A stretch of 64,000 nt of DNA from positions 1 through 64,000 of the forward strand of contig NZ_JALJRY010000034.1 of assembly GCF_024519455.1 (NCBI RefSeq). Direction: 5' to 3'. Shown in pieces: positions 42,358 to 54,579 of this stretch. Both the position numbers and the translations under genes were made by a program. The notes beneath the pieces are model-generated. The model was given only the letters and a program-made list of their open reading frames with translations, searched no databases and was not told the origin of the DNA. This stretch comes from Streptomyces sp. STR69. GTDB taxonomy: Bacteria > Actinomycetota > Actinomycetes > Streptomycetales > Streptomycetaceae. Within the stretch, counting starts at the first letter, position 1. Each line of letters begins with the position of its first letter.

Positions 42358-43116
42358 TCAGCCGGCCGGGCGGATGTGCACCACGTCCTGCACGACCTCG
42401 GGCGGCGTGCCGAGCAACTGGACCATCACGCGGGCGACGGTGGCCGAGGGGAGCGGCTTCATGGCGCCCACCCTGGTCAGATAACCGTCCGCCTCCCACA
42501 CCGGCGCGGCGCGCTGCCGGTCCTCGCCGGGGAAGTTCTCGATGAAGGCGCTGTCCGAGATGGAGCCCAGGATCACCAGGACGACCCGGATGCCGTCGCC
42601 GCGCAACTCCTTGTGCATCGCGGCGGTGAAGCCGTTCAGCCCGTGCTTGCTCGCCGCGTACATCGCCATCAGCGGCATGTGGTCGAGGGTGATCTCGGAG
42701 GAGATGTTGAGAATGTCACCGCCGCCGGCCGCCCGCAGCAGCGGTACCGCCGAGCGAATCGTGTGGATCGGGCCCAGCAGGTTGGTGCCGACGCAGGCGT
42801 GGATGTCCTCGTCGGCGGTCTCCTCGATGGCGCGGATGCGGGCGACCCCGGCACTGTTCACCAGGATGTCCACCCGCCCGAACCGCTCCTCGACCTGAGC
42901 GAAGGCCGCGCGGACACTGTCGCCGCTGCTGACGTCGGTCGGGATCGTGAGCACCGATCCCGCCATCTCCCGCGCGGCCGTCTCCAGCCGGTCGGCACGC
43001 CGGGCGAGCAGCACCACCTGCGCTCCGTTCTCGGCGAGCAGCGCCCCGACGGCCCTCCCCACGCCGGTCGAACCGCCGCTGATCACCGCGACCTTGCCCT
43101 GCATCGTGCCTGCCAT
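42358..43116 (-). CDS. Short-chain dehydrogenase/reductase
   Basis: This 252-residue classical SDR starts at ATG 43116 with GGGGAGG upstream. The cofactor motif is SGGSTGVGRAVGALL, the NAG motif NSAGVAR, and the catalytic residues are Ser in NISSEITLDH and Tyr-x-x-x-Lys in YAASKHGLNGF. Substrate is unknown. It is divergent from an SGNH hydrolase gene; a 6-bp inverted repeat lies between them (43150-43164). Confidence 0.9.
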   Translation of the reverse strand: MAGTMQGKVAVISGGSTGVGRAVGALLAENGAQVVLLARRADRLETAAREMAGSVLTIPTDVSSGDSVRAAFAQVEERFGRVDILVNSAGVARIRAIEETADEDIHACVGTNLLGPIHTIRSAVPLLRAAGGGDILNISSEITLDHMPLMAMYAASKHGLNGFTAAMHKELRGDGIRVVLVILGSISDSAFIENFPGEDRQRAAPVWEADGYLTRVGAMKPLPSATVARVMVQLLGTPPEVVQDVVHIRPAG

Positions 43117-43149
43117 GACGGCCTCCCCGGCGAGACGTGACGATCGCAT

Positions 43150-43164
43150 GAGAGGCTACCTCTC
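43150..43164. promoter_or_regulatory. inverted repeat in the SDR/SGNH divergent promoter
   Basis: GAGAGG (43150-43155) and CCTCTC (43159-43164) form a perfect inverted repeat with a 3-nt spacer, followed by AT-richer sequence to 43190. It may be a repressor site serving either divergent gene. Confidence 0.35.
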
Positions 43165-43242
43165 GTCATTTGAGAACGCCATATCCGTACCTCAAGGCGC
43201 GAGAGACGTGCGGATCGGGTGTCCCGTCGGCAGGCTGGAGCC

Positions 43243-44424
43243 ATGGACTCGGCAACGGAATGGACCCTCACCCCCTTCACGCCGGACCTCCTGCGCGGTG
43301 CGCTCGACCTGGAACGCACCGCGCGCGGACTGCTGCCGCACCGGCTGCCCGCCCGGGCCCGCGCCCAGTGCGACGACGAGCAGTTGGCGACGGTGGAGGC
43401 CCAACCCTCGGGCGTACGGCTGGTGTTCCGCACCCGGGCCACCGCCGTCGAGCTGGACACCCTGCGCACCACGACGGCCTACGAGGGCGTCCCGCCAGGA
43501 CCGGACGGTGTCTACGACCTGCTCGTCGACGGGCGGCTTGCCCGGCAGGCGAGCGTGAGCGGGGGCGACGTCAGGATGGTGGACATGACCGCGGGAACGG
43601 TGGAGGAGCGGCCAGGACCGGTCGGCACCGTCCGCTTCACCGGCCTGCCCGACTTGGAGAAGGACGTCGAGATCTGGTTGCCGTACAACGAGATCACCCG
43701 GCTCGTCGCTCTGCGCACCGACGCCCCCGTCGAGCCGGTGCCGGACCGGGGGCGCAACGTCTGGCTGCATCACGGCAGTTCGATCAGCCACGGCTCGTTC
43801 GCCGCGAGCCCCAGCACGACGTGGCCGGCGCTGGCCGCCGCTCTGGGCGGCGTGGAGCTGATCAACCTCGGGCTCGGCGGCAACGCGCTGCTGGACCCGT
43901 TCACCGCCCGCACCCTGCGGGACACCCCTGCGGACCTGCTCAGCGTCAAGATCGGCATCAACCTGGTCAACGCCGACGTGATGCGACTGCGTGCCTTCGG
44001 TCCGTCGGTGCACGGATTCCTCGACACCGTCCGCGAGGGGCATCCGACCACTCCGCTGCTGGTCGTCTCGCCGCTCCTGTGCCCGATGCACGAGGACACC
44101 CCGGGGCCGTGCCTGCTGGACTTCGACGGGCTCCGCGAGGGGAGGCTGGAGTTCAGCGCGCTGGGTGATCCCGCCGAACGCGTTGCCGGGAAGCTGACCC
44201 TCAACGTCATCCGTGACGAACTCGCCCGCATCGTCGCGCGACGCTCGGCCGACGACCCGCATCTGCACCACCTCGACGGCCGTGAGCTCTACGGCGAGCG
44301 GGACTTCGCCGAACTGCCCCTGCCCGACCGGCTCCACCCGGACGCCGAGACGCACCGCCGTATCGCCGAACGCTTCGCCGGGCTGGCCTTCGGCGCCGGC
44401 GGACCGTTCAACGCCCAGGCATGA
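43243..44424 (+). CDS. SGNH/GDSL family esterase
   Basis: This is a 393-residue hydrolase. An N-terminal beta-sandwich-like region (about 1-165) precedes an SGNH domain: the nucleophile Ser is in LHHGSSISHGSF, the Gly and Asn blocks are LGLGGNALLDP and IGINLVNAD, and the catalytic Asp-His pair is in LHPDAETH near the C-terminus. No signal peptide is present, so it is probably cytoplasmic. The two-domain layout resembles carbohydrate esterases of this superfamily. The start ATG 43243 has GGAG very close (2 nt); GTG 43219 is an alternative. Confidence 0.88.
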   Translation: MDSATEWTLTPFTPDLLRGALDLERTARGLLPHRLPARARAQCDDEQLATVEAQPSGVRLVFRTRATAVELDTLRTTTAYEGVPPGPDGVYDLLVDGRLARQASVSGGDVRMVDMTAGTVEERPGPVGTVRFTGLPDLEKDVEIWLPYNEITRLVALRTDAPVEPVPDRGRNVWLHHGSSISHGSFAASPSTTWPALAAALGGVELINLGLGGNALLDPFTARTLRDTPADLLSVKIGINLVNADVMRLRAFGPSVHGFLDTVREGHPTTPLLVVSPLLCPMHEDTPGPCLLDFDGLREGRLEFSALGDPAERVAGKLTLNVIRDELARIVARRSADDPHLHHLDGRELYGERDFAELPLPDRLHPDAETHRRIAERFAGLAFGAGGPFNAQA

Positions 44425-44535
44425 GCGCTCTGGTGGCACACGTGCCGACTCGCTAGGCTGCGCGGCAGAAGCGGGATCGTCAACGCGTCGGTGGCTGGGT
44501 AGCGCGTCCCTCCGACGTGCTCACGGGAGACGCCG

Positions 44536-45787
44536 ATGGCGTACCGATCCCTTCTCCGAGTTCCCGGCGCGGGATTCTTCCCGCTCGGACTCCTCGCCCG
44601 CCTTCCCTACGCCACCTCGTCGCTCGCCACGCTCATCCTCGTCCGGGCCGCCTCGGGCAGTTACGCCTTCGCGGGTCTCGCCGCGGCTGCCCAGGGCATC
44701 GCCAACGCGCTCGGCGCCCCGGTCGCCGGAGCGCTGGCCGACCGCCACGGCCACCGTCTCGTCGGCGCGGTCTCGGCACTCGCCAACGCCGGCGCCCTGA
44801 CCGGCCTCGTCGTCGCGAGCCACACCGGCCGCCCGGGCATGATCGCCGCGGCTGCCCTGGCCGGACTCACCCAGCCACCGGTCGGCTCCCTGGTCCGCGT
44901 CCACTGGTCACGCCTGCTCCACGCGCGCGAGCGGCCCGACCTCGTCCCCACCGCCCTCTCGTACGAGGCGACCGCCGACGAGATCAGCTTCGTCGCGGGA
45001 CCGGCGATCGTCGGACTGCTCACCTCCCTCGGCCCCACGGCACCGACCGTGGCGGCCATCGCGCTTCTCCTCCTGGCCACCCTGCCCTTCGCCCTGTCGC
45101 TCGCCCCCGGCGGAGTCGCACCGCAAGAGGCCCCGGGCAACCCGCGAACTGCCTTGCCCCGCCTGCCACTTGCGGTCATGTTCCTCGCCATGGCCGCGAT
45201 GGGCACCGTCTTCGGCGCCGCACAGACCGGCGTCACCGCTTACGCGGACGACAGCGGTCACCCCGGCAGCGCGGGACTCCTCTACGCCCTCTTCGGCATC
45301 GGCAGCGCCCTGGCGGGCGCCGCCTGCGCATGGCTCCCCGCCCGCTTCACGCTGCTCCACCGGTACGTGACCTTCGCGGCGACCCTGCTGCTGGGCACCC
45401 TCACCCTCGTCGCCGGGGACGGACTGCACGCCCTTCCCGCCGCGATGGCCCTCGCCGGTGTGACCGTGGCCCCCTACCTGATCAGCCTCTACGCGCTCAC
45501 CGAATGCCTCGCGCCCGCCGACCGCGCGACCGCAGCCCTGACGATCCTGTGCGCGGGAGGCCCGCTCGGCACCGCGACCGGACAGACGCTGGCCGGCTAC
45601 CTGGCCGACGGTCACGGCGCCACCGGAGCCTTTCTGGTGGCGCCGGTCGCGGCAACGGCGGCTCTGCTGCTCGCCGTTGCGGTGTTTCTGACGGACACCG
45701 ACGTGCTCCGCCCGGGTGTTCGTGTTGCCGTCGGGTCCGGGACACCCGAGTCTGGGGGAATGGGTCGGGCCAAGGGGAGGACACACG

Positions 45788-45804
<17 letters not shown>
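44536..45804 (+). CDS. MFS transporter
   Basis: This 422-residue major-facilitator transporter has twelve predicted membrane helices with the loop 2-3 motif GALADRHGHRLVG (GxxxDRxGxR-like). The last 30 residues are hydrophilic. It overlaps the start of the downstream glycosidase gene by 17 nt, so transport and glycoside cleavage are likely coupled; the transported solute is then presumably a small glycoside or oligosaccharide, although the family (about 400 residues, twelve helices) also contains drug exporters. Confidence 0.88.
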
Positions 45805-48504
<2,700 letters not shown>

Positions 48505-48508
<4 letters not shown>

Positions 48509-49989
48509 CCGCCTGGCCCGAGCACCCGGTGATCTACGAGATCAACACCCTCATCTGGCTGGGGGAGTTGAGCACCCGCTACGGCCGCCCCGTCACCCTC
48601 GGCGGGGTGCCCGCGCCCGCCTGGGACGAGGTCGCCCTCCCGGGTGTCGACGCCGTCTGGCTCATGGGCGTGTGGGAGCGCAGCCCGGCCGGACTGGAGA
48701 TCGCGCTGCGCGACGCCTCGCTCCAGGACTCGTTCCGGGCGGCACTGCCCGACCTCCGCACGGAGGACGTGGCCGGATCGCCGTACTGCGTCCGGAACTA
48801 CGTCGTCGACGCGTCCCTGGGCGGCCCCGAGGGACTGGCGGAGGCCCGCGCCCAACTGGCCGCGCGTGGCGTCCGGTTGATCCTCGACTACGTGCCCAAC
48901 CACGTGGCCCCCGACCACCCCTGGCTGACCGAACGCCCCGACTGCCTGGTCCAGGGCACCCCCGACGACCTGGCCCGCGACCCCGCCGCCTTCCTGGAGG
49001 CCGGCGGCAAGGTCTTCGCCCGGGGCCGCGACCCCTACTTCGCGCCCTGGCCCGATGTCGTCCAACTCAACGCCTTCAGCGCGGAGTTGCGTACGGCGGC
49101 CGTCGACACCCTGGCCTCGATCGGCGACCAGGCGGACGGCGTGCGCTGCGACATGGCCATGCTGCTGATGACCGACGTCTTCGCGAAGACCTGGGGCGAG
49201 CGCGCGGGCGCGGCACCGGCCGAGGACTTCTGGCCGTACGTCGTCCCGAAGGTCCGTGAGCGACACCCCGACCTCCTCTTCGTGGCCGAGGCCTACTGGG
49301 ACCTCGAATGGGCCCTGCAGCAGCAGGGGTTCGACCACTGCTACGACAAGCGGCTCTACGACCGGCTGCTGCACGAGGGCGCGGCCTCGGTGCGCGGCCA
49401 TCTGCGGGCCGACCTCGGCTACCAGCGCGGCCTGGTCCGCTTCCTGGAGAACCACGACGAACCCCGGGCCGCCGCCACCCTGTCCCCGGAGCGGGAACGG
49501 GCCGCGGCGGTCACGATCGCGACGCTGCCCGGCGCGACCCTCTGGCACGAGGGGCAGTTCGAGGGCCGCCGGGTACGCCCGCCGGTCTTCCTCTCCCGTC
49601 GGCCGGAAGAGCCCGTCGACAAGGAACTCCTGGCGTTTTACCACCAGTTGCTCGCTGGGGTGGGCGCCTCCGGCATGCGCAAGGGAGGGGAGTGGCAGCT
49701 GCTCGACTGCACCGGCTGGCCCGACAACCCGTCCCACGAGAACCTGATCGCCTGGTCCTGGACGACCGATTCCAGCCGCCATCTCGTCGTCGTCAACCTG
49801 TCCGAGCAGCCCGCCCAGGGCAGGGTTCGCCTCCCGTGGAGCGACCTCCGCGGCGGCCCCCGCCAACTCACCGAACTGCTTTCCGATTTGGCCTACGACC
49901 GGGACGGCGACGAACTTCTGGACCCCGGCCTTTACGTCGATTTGGAGGGCTTGCGCTGGCATCTGCTCGCGGTGATGCCCGGATCTTGA
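48505..49989 (+). CDS. GH13 family alpha-amylase-like enzyme
   Basis: This 494-residue cytoplasmic enzyme starts at ATG 48505, overlapping the previous stop (ATGA). GH13 regions are intact: region I VRLILDYVPNH, region II GVRCDMAML with the nucleophile Asp, region III FVAEAYWD with the acid/base Glu, and region IV ENHDEPR with the transition-state Asp. A small C-terminal beta domain follows. Substrate is not predictable, but the tight coupling to the MGH1-like hydrolase suggests two steps in use of one alpha-glucoside. Confidence 0.9.
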
Positions 49990-50047
49990 CCTGTGGCCAA
50001 CTGGTGAAGGATTGACGGGAGTTGTGAAAGGTGACAAGAATTCAGCT

Positions 50048-50077
50048 TGCTTCGCTGTGGCTTCGCTGAGCGAAGCA
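50048..50077. terminator. alternative hairpins downstream of the GH13 gene
   Basis: TGCTTCGCT (50048-50056) can pair with AGCGAAGCA (50069-50077). A second copy of GCTTCGCT (50060-50067) can pair with the same right arm (50069-50076), so the two left arms are mutually exclusive. The element lies 59 nt after the GH13 stop and about 100 nt before the surface-protein start; the rest of the gap 49990-50181 shows nothing else. Confidence 0.4.
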
Positions 50078-50181
50078 TCTGCGGGCGATCCGGTCGCGCA
50101 CGTCCTCGATCGTTTCCTTTCGTGCGCCCGCTGCCCGCGCTCTGCCACCTCCCACACCTTTTATCATCGTCGAGGCTCACC

Positions 50182-51105
50182 TTGTCACGTTCGCACCACC
50201 TCCCATCCCTGTCCGCCCTCGCAGTCACCGCGTTCATAGCCGCCGCCGCGCCCGTGCTCGCGGCCGGCACGGCGAGTGCCACCGAGAACGACGCGTGCCA
50301 GTCCGCCACCGTGCAGTACCGCATCGTCGGCGCCGATGGAAACGTTGTCGGCGCCGACTGGACCTCGCAGGGCGGCTTCCACCAGTGGGACGCCGTCCCC
50401 GGCACCGTCGAGGTCCGGCTCGCTCCCGGCCAGAGCGTCGGCGACAGCTGCAAGTACCCCGTCTCGCTCGCCGAGTACACCGCCGAAGGTTCCACCTGGT
50501 ACACCTCCGGCCACCAGACCATGGTCGACAAGGCCACGGTCTACCTCACCGCCAAGGACGTCGCCGGCGCGGACGACTCGGGGCAGACCTGGCAGAAGCT
50601 CAACGTCAAGTCGCCCGACTGCTACGGCCAGATCGACCTGTACGGCGACGACGTCACCTACGACGGCGGTACGGGCGAGGGCCACGGCCCGCTCCCCTAC
50701 GAGCCCGACAACATCATGACCCCGTACCACCTGATCGCGGCCTGGAACGGCGGCGACAAGGAGTGCACCCCCAGCACCCCGGACTCGCCCACCCCGACGC
50801 CGACCCAGCCCGCCTCGGCCCCGCCCGCGACGCCGTCGACCCCGGCCGGCAGCACGCCTCCCGCCGAGGAGTCGACCCCGCCGAGCCCCAAGCCGTCGAC
50901 GACGCCTCCCACCTCCGCGCACGTCCCGCCGCTGAAGTCGACGCCGTCGCCCACGCCGAAGGCGACGCCCAACGGTGGCAAGCAGCCGCTGGCGGAGACC
51001 GGTTCCAACGCACCGGTCGGCCTCCTCGCGGGTGGCGCGGCCCTCGTGATCGCCCTGGGCGGCGGTGTGGTCTACGCGGCGAGCCGCTCGCGCCGGTCCT
51101 CCTGA
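50182..51105 (+). CDS. LAETG-anchored surface protein
   Basis: This 307-residue secreted protein probably starts at TTG 50182, six bases after GAGG. A signal peptide covers residues 1-33 (cleavage near ASA-TE). The mature folded part (34-195) has four Cys (39, 90, 147, 195), which could form two disulfides. It is followed by a 70-residue Pro/Thr/Ser spacer, the sorting motif LAETG (270-274), a membrane helix and a basic tail. LAXTG is the preferred signal of Streptomyces class E sortases, so it is probably fixed to the cell wall. Ligand or role is unknown. Confidence 0.88.
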   Translation: MSRSHHLPSLSALAVTAFIAAAAPVLAAGTASATENDACQSATVQYRIVGADGNVVGADWTSQGGFHQWDAVPGTVEVRLAPGQSVGDSCKYPVSLAEYTAEGSTWYTSGHQTMVDKATVYLTAKDVAGADDSGQTWQKLNVKSPDCYGQIDLYGDDVTYDGGTGEGHGPLPYEPDNIMTPYHLIAAWNGGDKECTPSTPDSPTPTPTQPASAPPATPSTPAGSTPPAEESTPPSPKPSTTPPTSAHVPPLKSTPSPTPKATPNGGKQPLAETGSNAPVGLLAGGAALVIALGGGVVYAASRSRRSS

Positions 51106-51141
51106 CACAACCGATCCGGGTAAGCCCGGTGTGAACCGACG

Positions 51142-51173
51142 GCCCCGCCCCGTGAATTGCCACGGGGCGGGGC
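51142..51173. terminator. bidirectional hairpin terminator
   Basis: GCCCCGCCCCGTG (51142-51154) / CACGGGGCGGGGC (51161-51173), a perfect 13-bp stem with a 6-nt loop, lies between the convergent surface-protein and MarR genes. Confidence 0.8.
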
Positions 51174-51177
51174 TCAC

Positions 51178-51633
51178 TCATGGCCGCGGCCAGGGACGTC
51201 CGCCGAGCCGCTCGATGTCGGTGTTGAAGCGTCGTAGGAAGGCCGCGAAGGCGGCGATGTCCGCCTCCGACCAGTCGTCCATGATCTGGTCCAGGGACTG
51301 GACGAGACCCTCGCGTTCCTCGTCGAGCATCCGCGCGCCCAGGTCGGTGATGCGGAACTTGCGGGCCATGCCGCCCTGCGGATCGGCGATGCGCTCCACA
51401 AGACCGGAGCGCATGGCCGCCGCCGTCTGCCGGTTGAGGGTGGACGTGTCGAGGCCGAAGGCGTCGCTCAACTCGCCGATGGACATGGGCCCTTGGACGC
51501 GGATCCGGCTCAACAGGATGTAGGCGCTGCGGTCCAGCACGCCGTCCTTGCGACGCCCGCCCTTGTGCGAGAGCAGTCCGTGCCGGCTGAGGAGCATCTG
51601 CTCGTACTCGATCTCGCGCGTACGCCTGTCCAT
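51178..51633 (-). CDS. MarR family transcriptional regulator
   Basis: This 151-residue regulator has a winged helix: GPMSIGELSDAFGLDTSTLNRQTAAAMRSGLVERIADPQGGMARKFRIT includes the recognition helix and wing, and the helical ends form the dimer interface. The start ATG 51633 has GGAGG ten bases upstream. It is divergent from a drug-exporter-type MFS gene; a near-palindromic site (51743-51757) lies between them, the classic layout for ligand-relieved repression of an efflux pump. Confidence 0.92.
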   Translation of the reverse strand: MDRRTREIEYEQMLLSRHGLLSHKGGRRKDGVLDRSAYILLSRIRVQGPMSIGELSDAFGLDTSTLNRQTAAAMRSGLVERIADPQGGMARKFRITDLGARMLDEEREGLVQSLDQIMDDWSEADIAAFAAFLRRFNTDIERLGGRPWPRP

Positions 51634-51742
51634 CGGTCCGCTGCCTCCTGCTTCCTGCCGATCCCGCCGCCGTTCGATGCGGTTCGGGGCGGCCGGACCC
51701 ATCCTCGCACGACGGTATGCATCATCCCCATCACATGGTTGA

Positions 51743-51757
51743 TACATATGATGTGTA
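51743..51757. promoter_or_regulatory. candidate MarR operator
   Basis: TACATATGATGTGTA is palindromic except for one symmetric mismatch pair and the centre base, and lies in an AT-rich island (51715-51770) that contrasts with the GC-rich surroundings. It is 54 nt before the MFS start codon. Confidence 0.5.
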
Positions 51758-51810
51758 CGATGCACATTCCTTCACGTCCCGACCGAACAGACATGCCGAG
51801 GAGTCCCGTC

Positions 51811-53274
51811 ATGGACGCCCCCCAGCCCACAGCCCGCGCAGGCGGCGTGATCGCCACGCTGGCCTTCGCCGGCACCACGGCCGCGATCATGCAGACGCTG
51901 GTCACCCCGCTCATCGCCGACCTCCCGGAGATGCTGCACACCTCGTCCTCGAACGCCGCGTGGGTGATCACCGCCACCCTGCTGGTGGCCGCGGTCTGTG
52001 TGCCGGTCGTCGGCCGCCTCGGCGACCTGCTGGGCAAGCGCCGCATGCTGCTCGCCTGCTCCGTCCCGCTGATCGTGGGCTCGGTGGTCTGCGCGCTCTC
52101 CTCGTCCGTCGTTCCGATGATCGTCGGACGCGGGCTGCAGGGCATGGGAATGGGCATGGTCCCGCTGGGCATCGCCCTGCTGCGGGACGTCGTACCGCAG
52201 GAGCGGCTCAGCCCCTCCATCGCGCTCGTCAGCGCCTCCATGGGCATCGGCGGCGGCCTCGGTCTGCCGATCGCCGCGGCCATCGCCCAGTACGCCGACT
52301 GGCGTGCCCTGTTCTGGGGTTCGGCCGCCCTCGCCGCGGTCGTCGCCGCGCTGATCTGGTTCCTGATCCCGGACGTACCGGCCGCCGCCAAGGGCCAGCG
52401 CTTCGACGCCCCCGGCGCCCTCGGCCTCGCCGTCGGCCTCGTCTGCCTGCTGCTCGGCATCTCCAAGGGCGCCGACTGGGGCTGGGGTTCGGCCACCGTG
52501 CTGGGCCTGTTCGCCGTCGCGATCGTGGCCTTCCTGGCCTGGGGTGTATGGGAACTGCGCACGAGCGACCCGCTGATCGACCTGCGCACCACAGCCCGCC
52601 CCCGGGTCCTGATCACCAACATCGCCTCGGTCTTCGTCGGCGTCGGCATGTACTCCAGCATGCTGGTGGTGCCGCAGCTGCTGCAGTTCCCCGCGACCAC
52701 CGGTTACGGCCTGGGCCAGTCGATGCTCGCGTCCGGCCTCTGGATGGCGCCCGGCGGCATCATGATGATGATCGTCTCCCCGCTCGGCGGAAAGCTCACC
52801 AACGCCCGCGGCCCGAAGTTCACCCTCATCAGCGGCGTCCTCGTCATCACCGCCGGCTACGCCCTGTCGATGGGCCTGATGGGCTCCGCCTGGGGTCTGA
52901 TGCTCGTCTGCATCGTCATCAACAGCGGCGTCGGCCTTGCCTACGGCGCGATGCCCGCGCTCATCATGAGCTCGGTCCCGCTCTCCGAGACCGCCGCCGC
53001 CAACGGCTTCAACACCCTCATGCGCTCGCTCGGCACCTCGATCGGCGCCGCGGTCATCGGCGTCGTCCTCGCCCAGATGACCAACACGGCGGGCGGCTAC
53101 ACCTTCACCTCCGAGAGCGGCTTCCGCACCGGCCTGCTCATCGGCGGCGGCGTCGCCCTCCTCGCGGCCCTGGTCGCGGCGGCGATCCCGGCCGTACGGC
53201 AGACCGCGCAGGAGGACGAGAAGGAGCCCGAGCAGCCGGTCGTCGCGCGCGCAGAGGCCGGGGTCGAATCCTGA
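51811..53274 (+). CDS. MFS multidrug exporter, DHA2 type (14 helices)
   Basis: This 487-residue transporter has 14 predicted membrane helices and the motif A loop GRLGDLLGKRRMLL after helix 2, as well as the motif C-like stretch GIGGGLGLPIAAAIAQ in helix 5 that marks drug/proton antiporters of the EmrB/QacA group. The start ATG 51811 has GAGGAG eleven bases upstream; ATG 51793 is possible. Controlled most likely by the divergent MarR protein. A very strong terminator hairpin follows at 53302-53354. Confidence 0.92.
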   Translation: MDAPQPTARAGGVIATLAFAGTTAAIMQTLVTPLIADLPEMLHTSSSNAAWVITATLLVAAVCVPVVGRLGDLLGKRRMLLACSVPLIVGSVVCALSSSVVPMIVGRGLQGMGMGMVPLGIALLRDVVPQERLSPSIALVSASMGIGGGLGLPIAAAIAQYADWRALFWGSAALAAVVAALIWFLIPDVPAAAKGQRFDAPGALGLAVGLVCLLLGISKGADWGWGSATVLGLFAVAIVAFLAWGVWELRTSDPLIDLRTTARPRVLITNIASVFVGVGMYSSMLVVPQLLQFPATTGYGLGQSMLASGLWMAPGGIMMMIVSPLGGKLTNARGPKFTLISGVLVITAGYALSMGLMGSAWGLMLVCIVINSGVGLAYGAMPALIMSSVPLSETAAANGFNTLMRSLGTSIGAAVIGVVLAQMTNTAGGYTFTSESGFRTGLLIGGGVALLAALVAAAIPAVRQTAQEDEKEPEQPVVARAEAGVES

Positions 53275-53301
53275 CCGGAGCGCGGTATACGCACGGGAGC
53301 T

Positions 53302-53354
53302 GCGCTGCCCGGCGCCGAAGGACCGGGGAACCGGTCTTCGGCGCCGGGCAGCGC
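53302..53354 (+). terminator. very long, near-perfect hairpin terminator
   Basis: A perfect 19-bp stem (53302-53320 with 53336-53354) continues after one bulged G (53321) as ACCGG/CCGGT (53322-53326 with 53331-53335), closed by the GNRA-type tetraloop GGAA. It is 27 nt after the MFS stop codon. Confidence 0.9.
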
Positions 53355-53945
53355 GCTGTTCGGTGATCGAATGGGGGGGGTGGACCGTCGTGCCGTGCGC
53401 CGGTCGGACGTGGGGTGCGGTACCGGAGCACCGGCCGTGACGACCGTCGGCCGGTGCCGCGGCCTCGCACGGTGACAGGTCTTGAACGTTCCGTCGGTTT
53501 CGTCATCCGGACCGGCCGGAGACGCGGTGCAGATCTCATTGGCCGCGGCCTCCCGCGATCCCTGCCACCTCCCTGATCCCGACCTCACCCTCGCCACCGA
53601 CCGGCACGGCACCGGGTGGCCGGCCCACGGTCAGGACTTCGGCCGGCAGCGCGGGAGCCGGCCAGTGGGGCTCGGAGCGCCAGTTCAGAAGGTCTCTGGT
53701 GACGGTGAACGGGCCACTGGCCGTCCGGATCATCGCCAACTCCTCCTCGCGCGCCGCGCCCACCGACCGGTGATCGGCCTCGCTCACCACCCGCAGGACG
53801 CTGGAAGTTGACGTACCAGTGCGTCAGCCGATGGTCGCCGGTGACGCCGCCCAAGGTGATGTGGGCGATGTCCGCCGAGGTCAACCCCCAGGACGACGTG
53901 GTCATCGTCCCCAACCTGTCGGTCATGGCGCTTGCACACTGACCT
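53355..53945. pseudogene. gene-free stretch with probable decayed coding remnants
   Basis: These 591 bases have no intact gene. Coding-like fragments with G or C at almost every third position occur on both strands: a plus-strand piece ending VIVPNLSVMALAH at 53942, and minus-strand pieces near 53800-53905 (MTTSSWGLTSADIAHITLG) and 53536-53770 (EEELAMIRTASGPFTVTRDLL) that would need a frameshift to join. I cannot name the ancestral gene. A run of eight G bases (53373-53380) lies near the left end. Confidence 0.35.
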
Positions 53946-54536
53946 CTACGGCCGCAACGAGCCAAACAGTCCGTCGAGTACCGCCTCTTGGCGCTGCCGT
54001 GTGGTCGCGTGGGGCAGCAGCACCGCGTTGATCTGGAACCCCATGAGAGCCGCGAGGAGGGTGTCGACGACCTCGTCGTCCGGCGTACTCGCGCCGATGT
54101 CGCCCTGCAGGCGCGCCTGTTGCAGATAGGCGCGCATCTGCTCGCGCCAGGTCGTCATCGCGTTCTCGTGGACCTCGGTCATGCGTTCGTCATGGACCGC
54201 CCGGTCCCAGAAGGCGATCACGACCCGGGCCTCCATGAGGCGGACGTCGTCGAGCGGCATGATCTCCAGGCAGAGGAGGCGCAGGGCCGGCAGGCCGGTC
54301 GCGTCGGCGATGGATCCGAGGGCGCGGACGTTGGTGCTCTCGAAGGCGTGCTGGAAGGCGGCGAGGAGGATCTCGTCCTTGTTGCGGAAGTAGCCGGTCA
54401 GCGCACCGTTGGCGTAGCCGGCCTCGGCGGCGAGGTCGCGCATGGTGACGGCATCGAGCCCGCGTCTTGCGATCAGGGCCCATACGGCTTCGATGATCTC
54501 GCGGCGCCGCGCGTCGTGATCGACGATTTTGGGCAT
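53946..54536 (-). CDS. TetR family transcriptional regulator
   Basis: This 196-residue regulator has an N-terminal helix-turn-helix (RREIIEAVWALIARRGLDAVTMRDLAAEAGYANGALTGYFRNKDEIL) and a C-terminal ligand-binding helical domain, with IGASTPDDEVVDTLLAALMGFQI near the end. It lies 43 nt after the small membrane protein gene on the same strand and is probably the last gene of the amine-oxidase operon. The 28-bp inverted repeat before the amine oxidase gene (58350-58377) is its likely operator, so the operon would be autoregulated. Confidence 0.92.
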   Translation of the reverse strand: MPKIVDHDARRREIIEAVWALIARRGLDAVTMRDLAAEAGYANGALTGYFRNKDEILLAAFQHAFESTNVRALGSIADATGLPALRLLCLEIMPLDDVRLMEARVVIAFWDRAVHDERMTEVHENAMTTWREQMRAYLQQARLQGDIGASTPDDEVVDTLLAALMGFQINAVLLPHATTRQRQEAVLDGLFGSLRP

Positions 54537-54579
54537 GCCCCGACCTTAATCCAGCCGTTCCGACACCGGTCCGACCCGG

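Noticed and set aside
53482..53811. A 109-residue plus-strand frame after the MFS exporter
   Set aside because: No motif or ribosome-binding site; it overlaps equally plausible minus-strand fragments, so the stretch is described as decayed.
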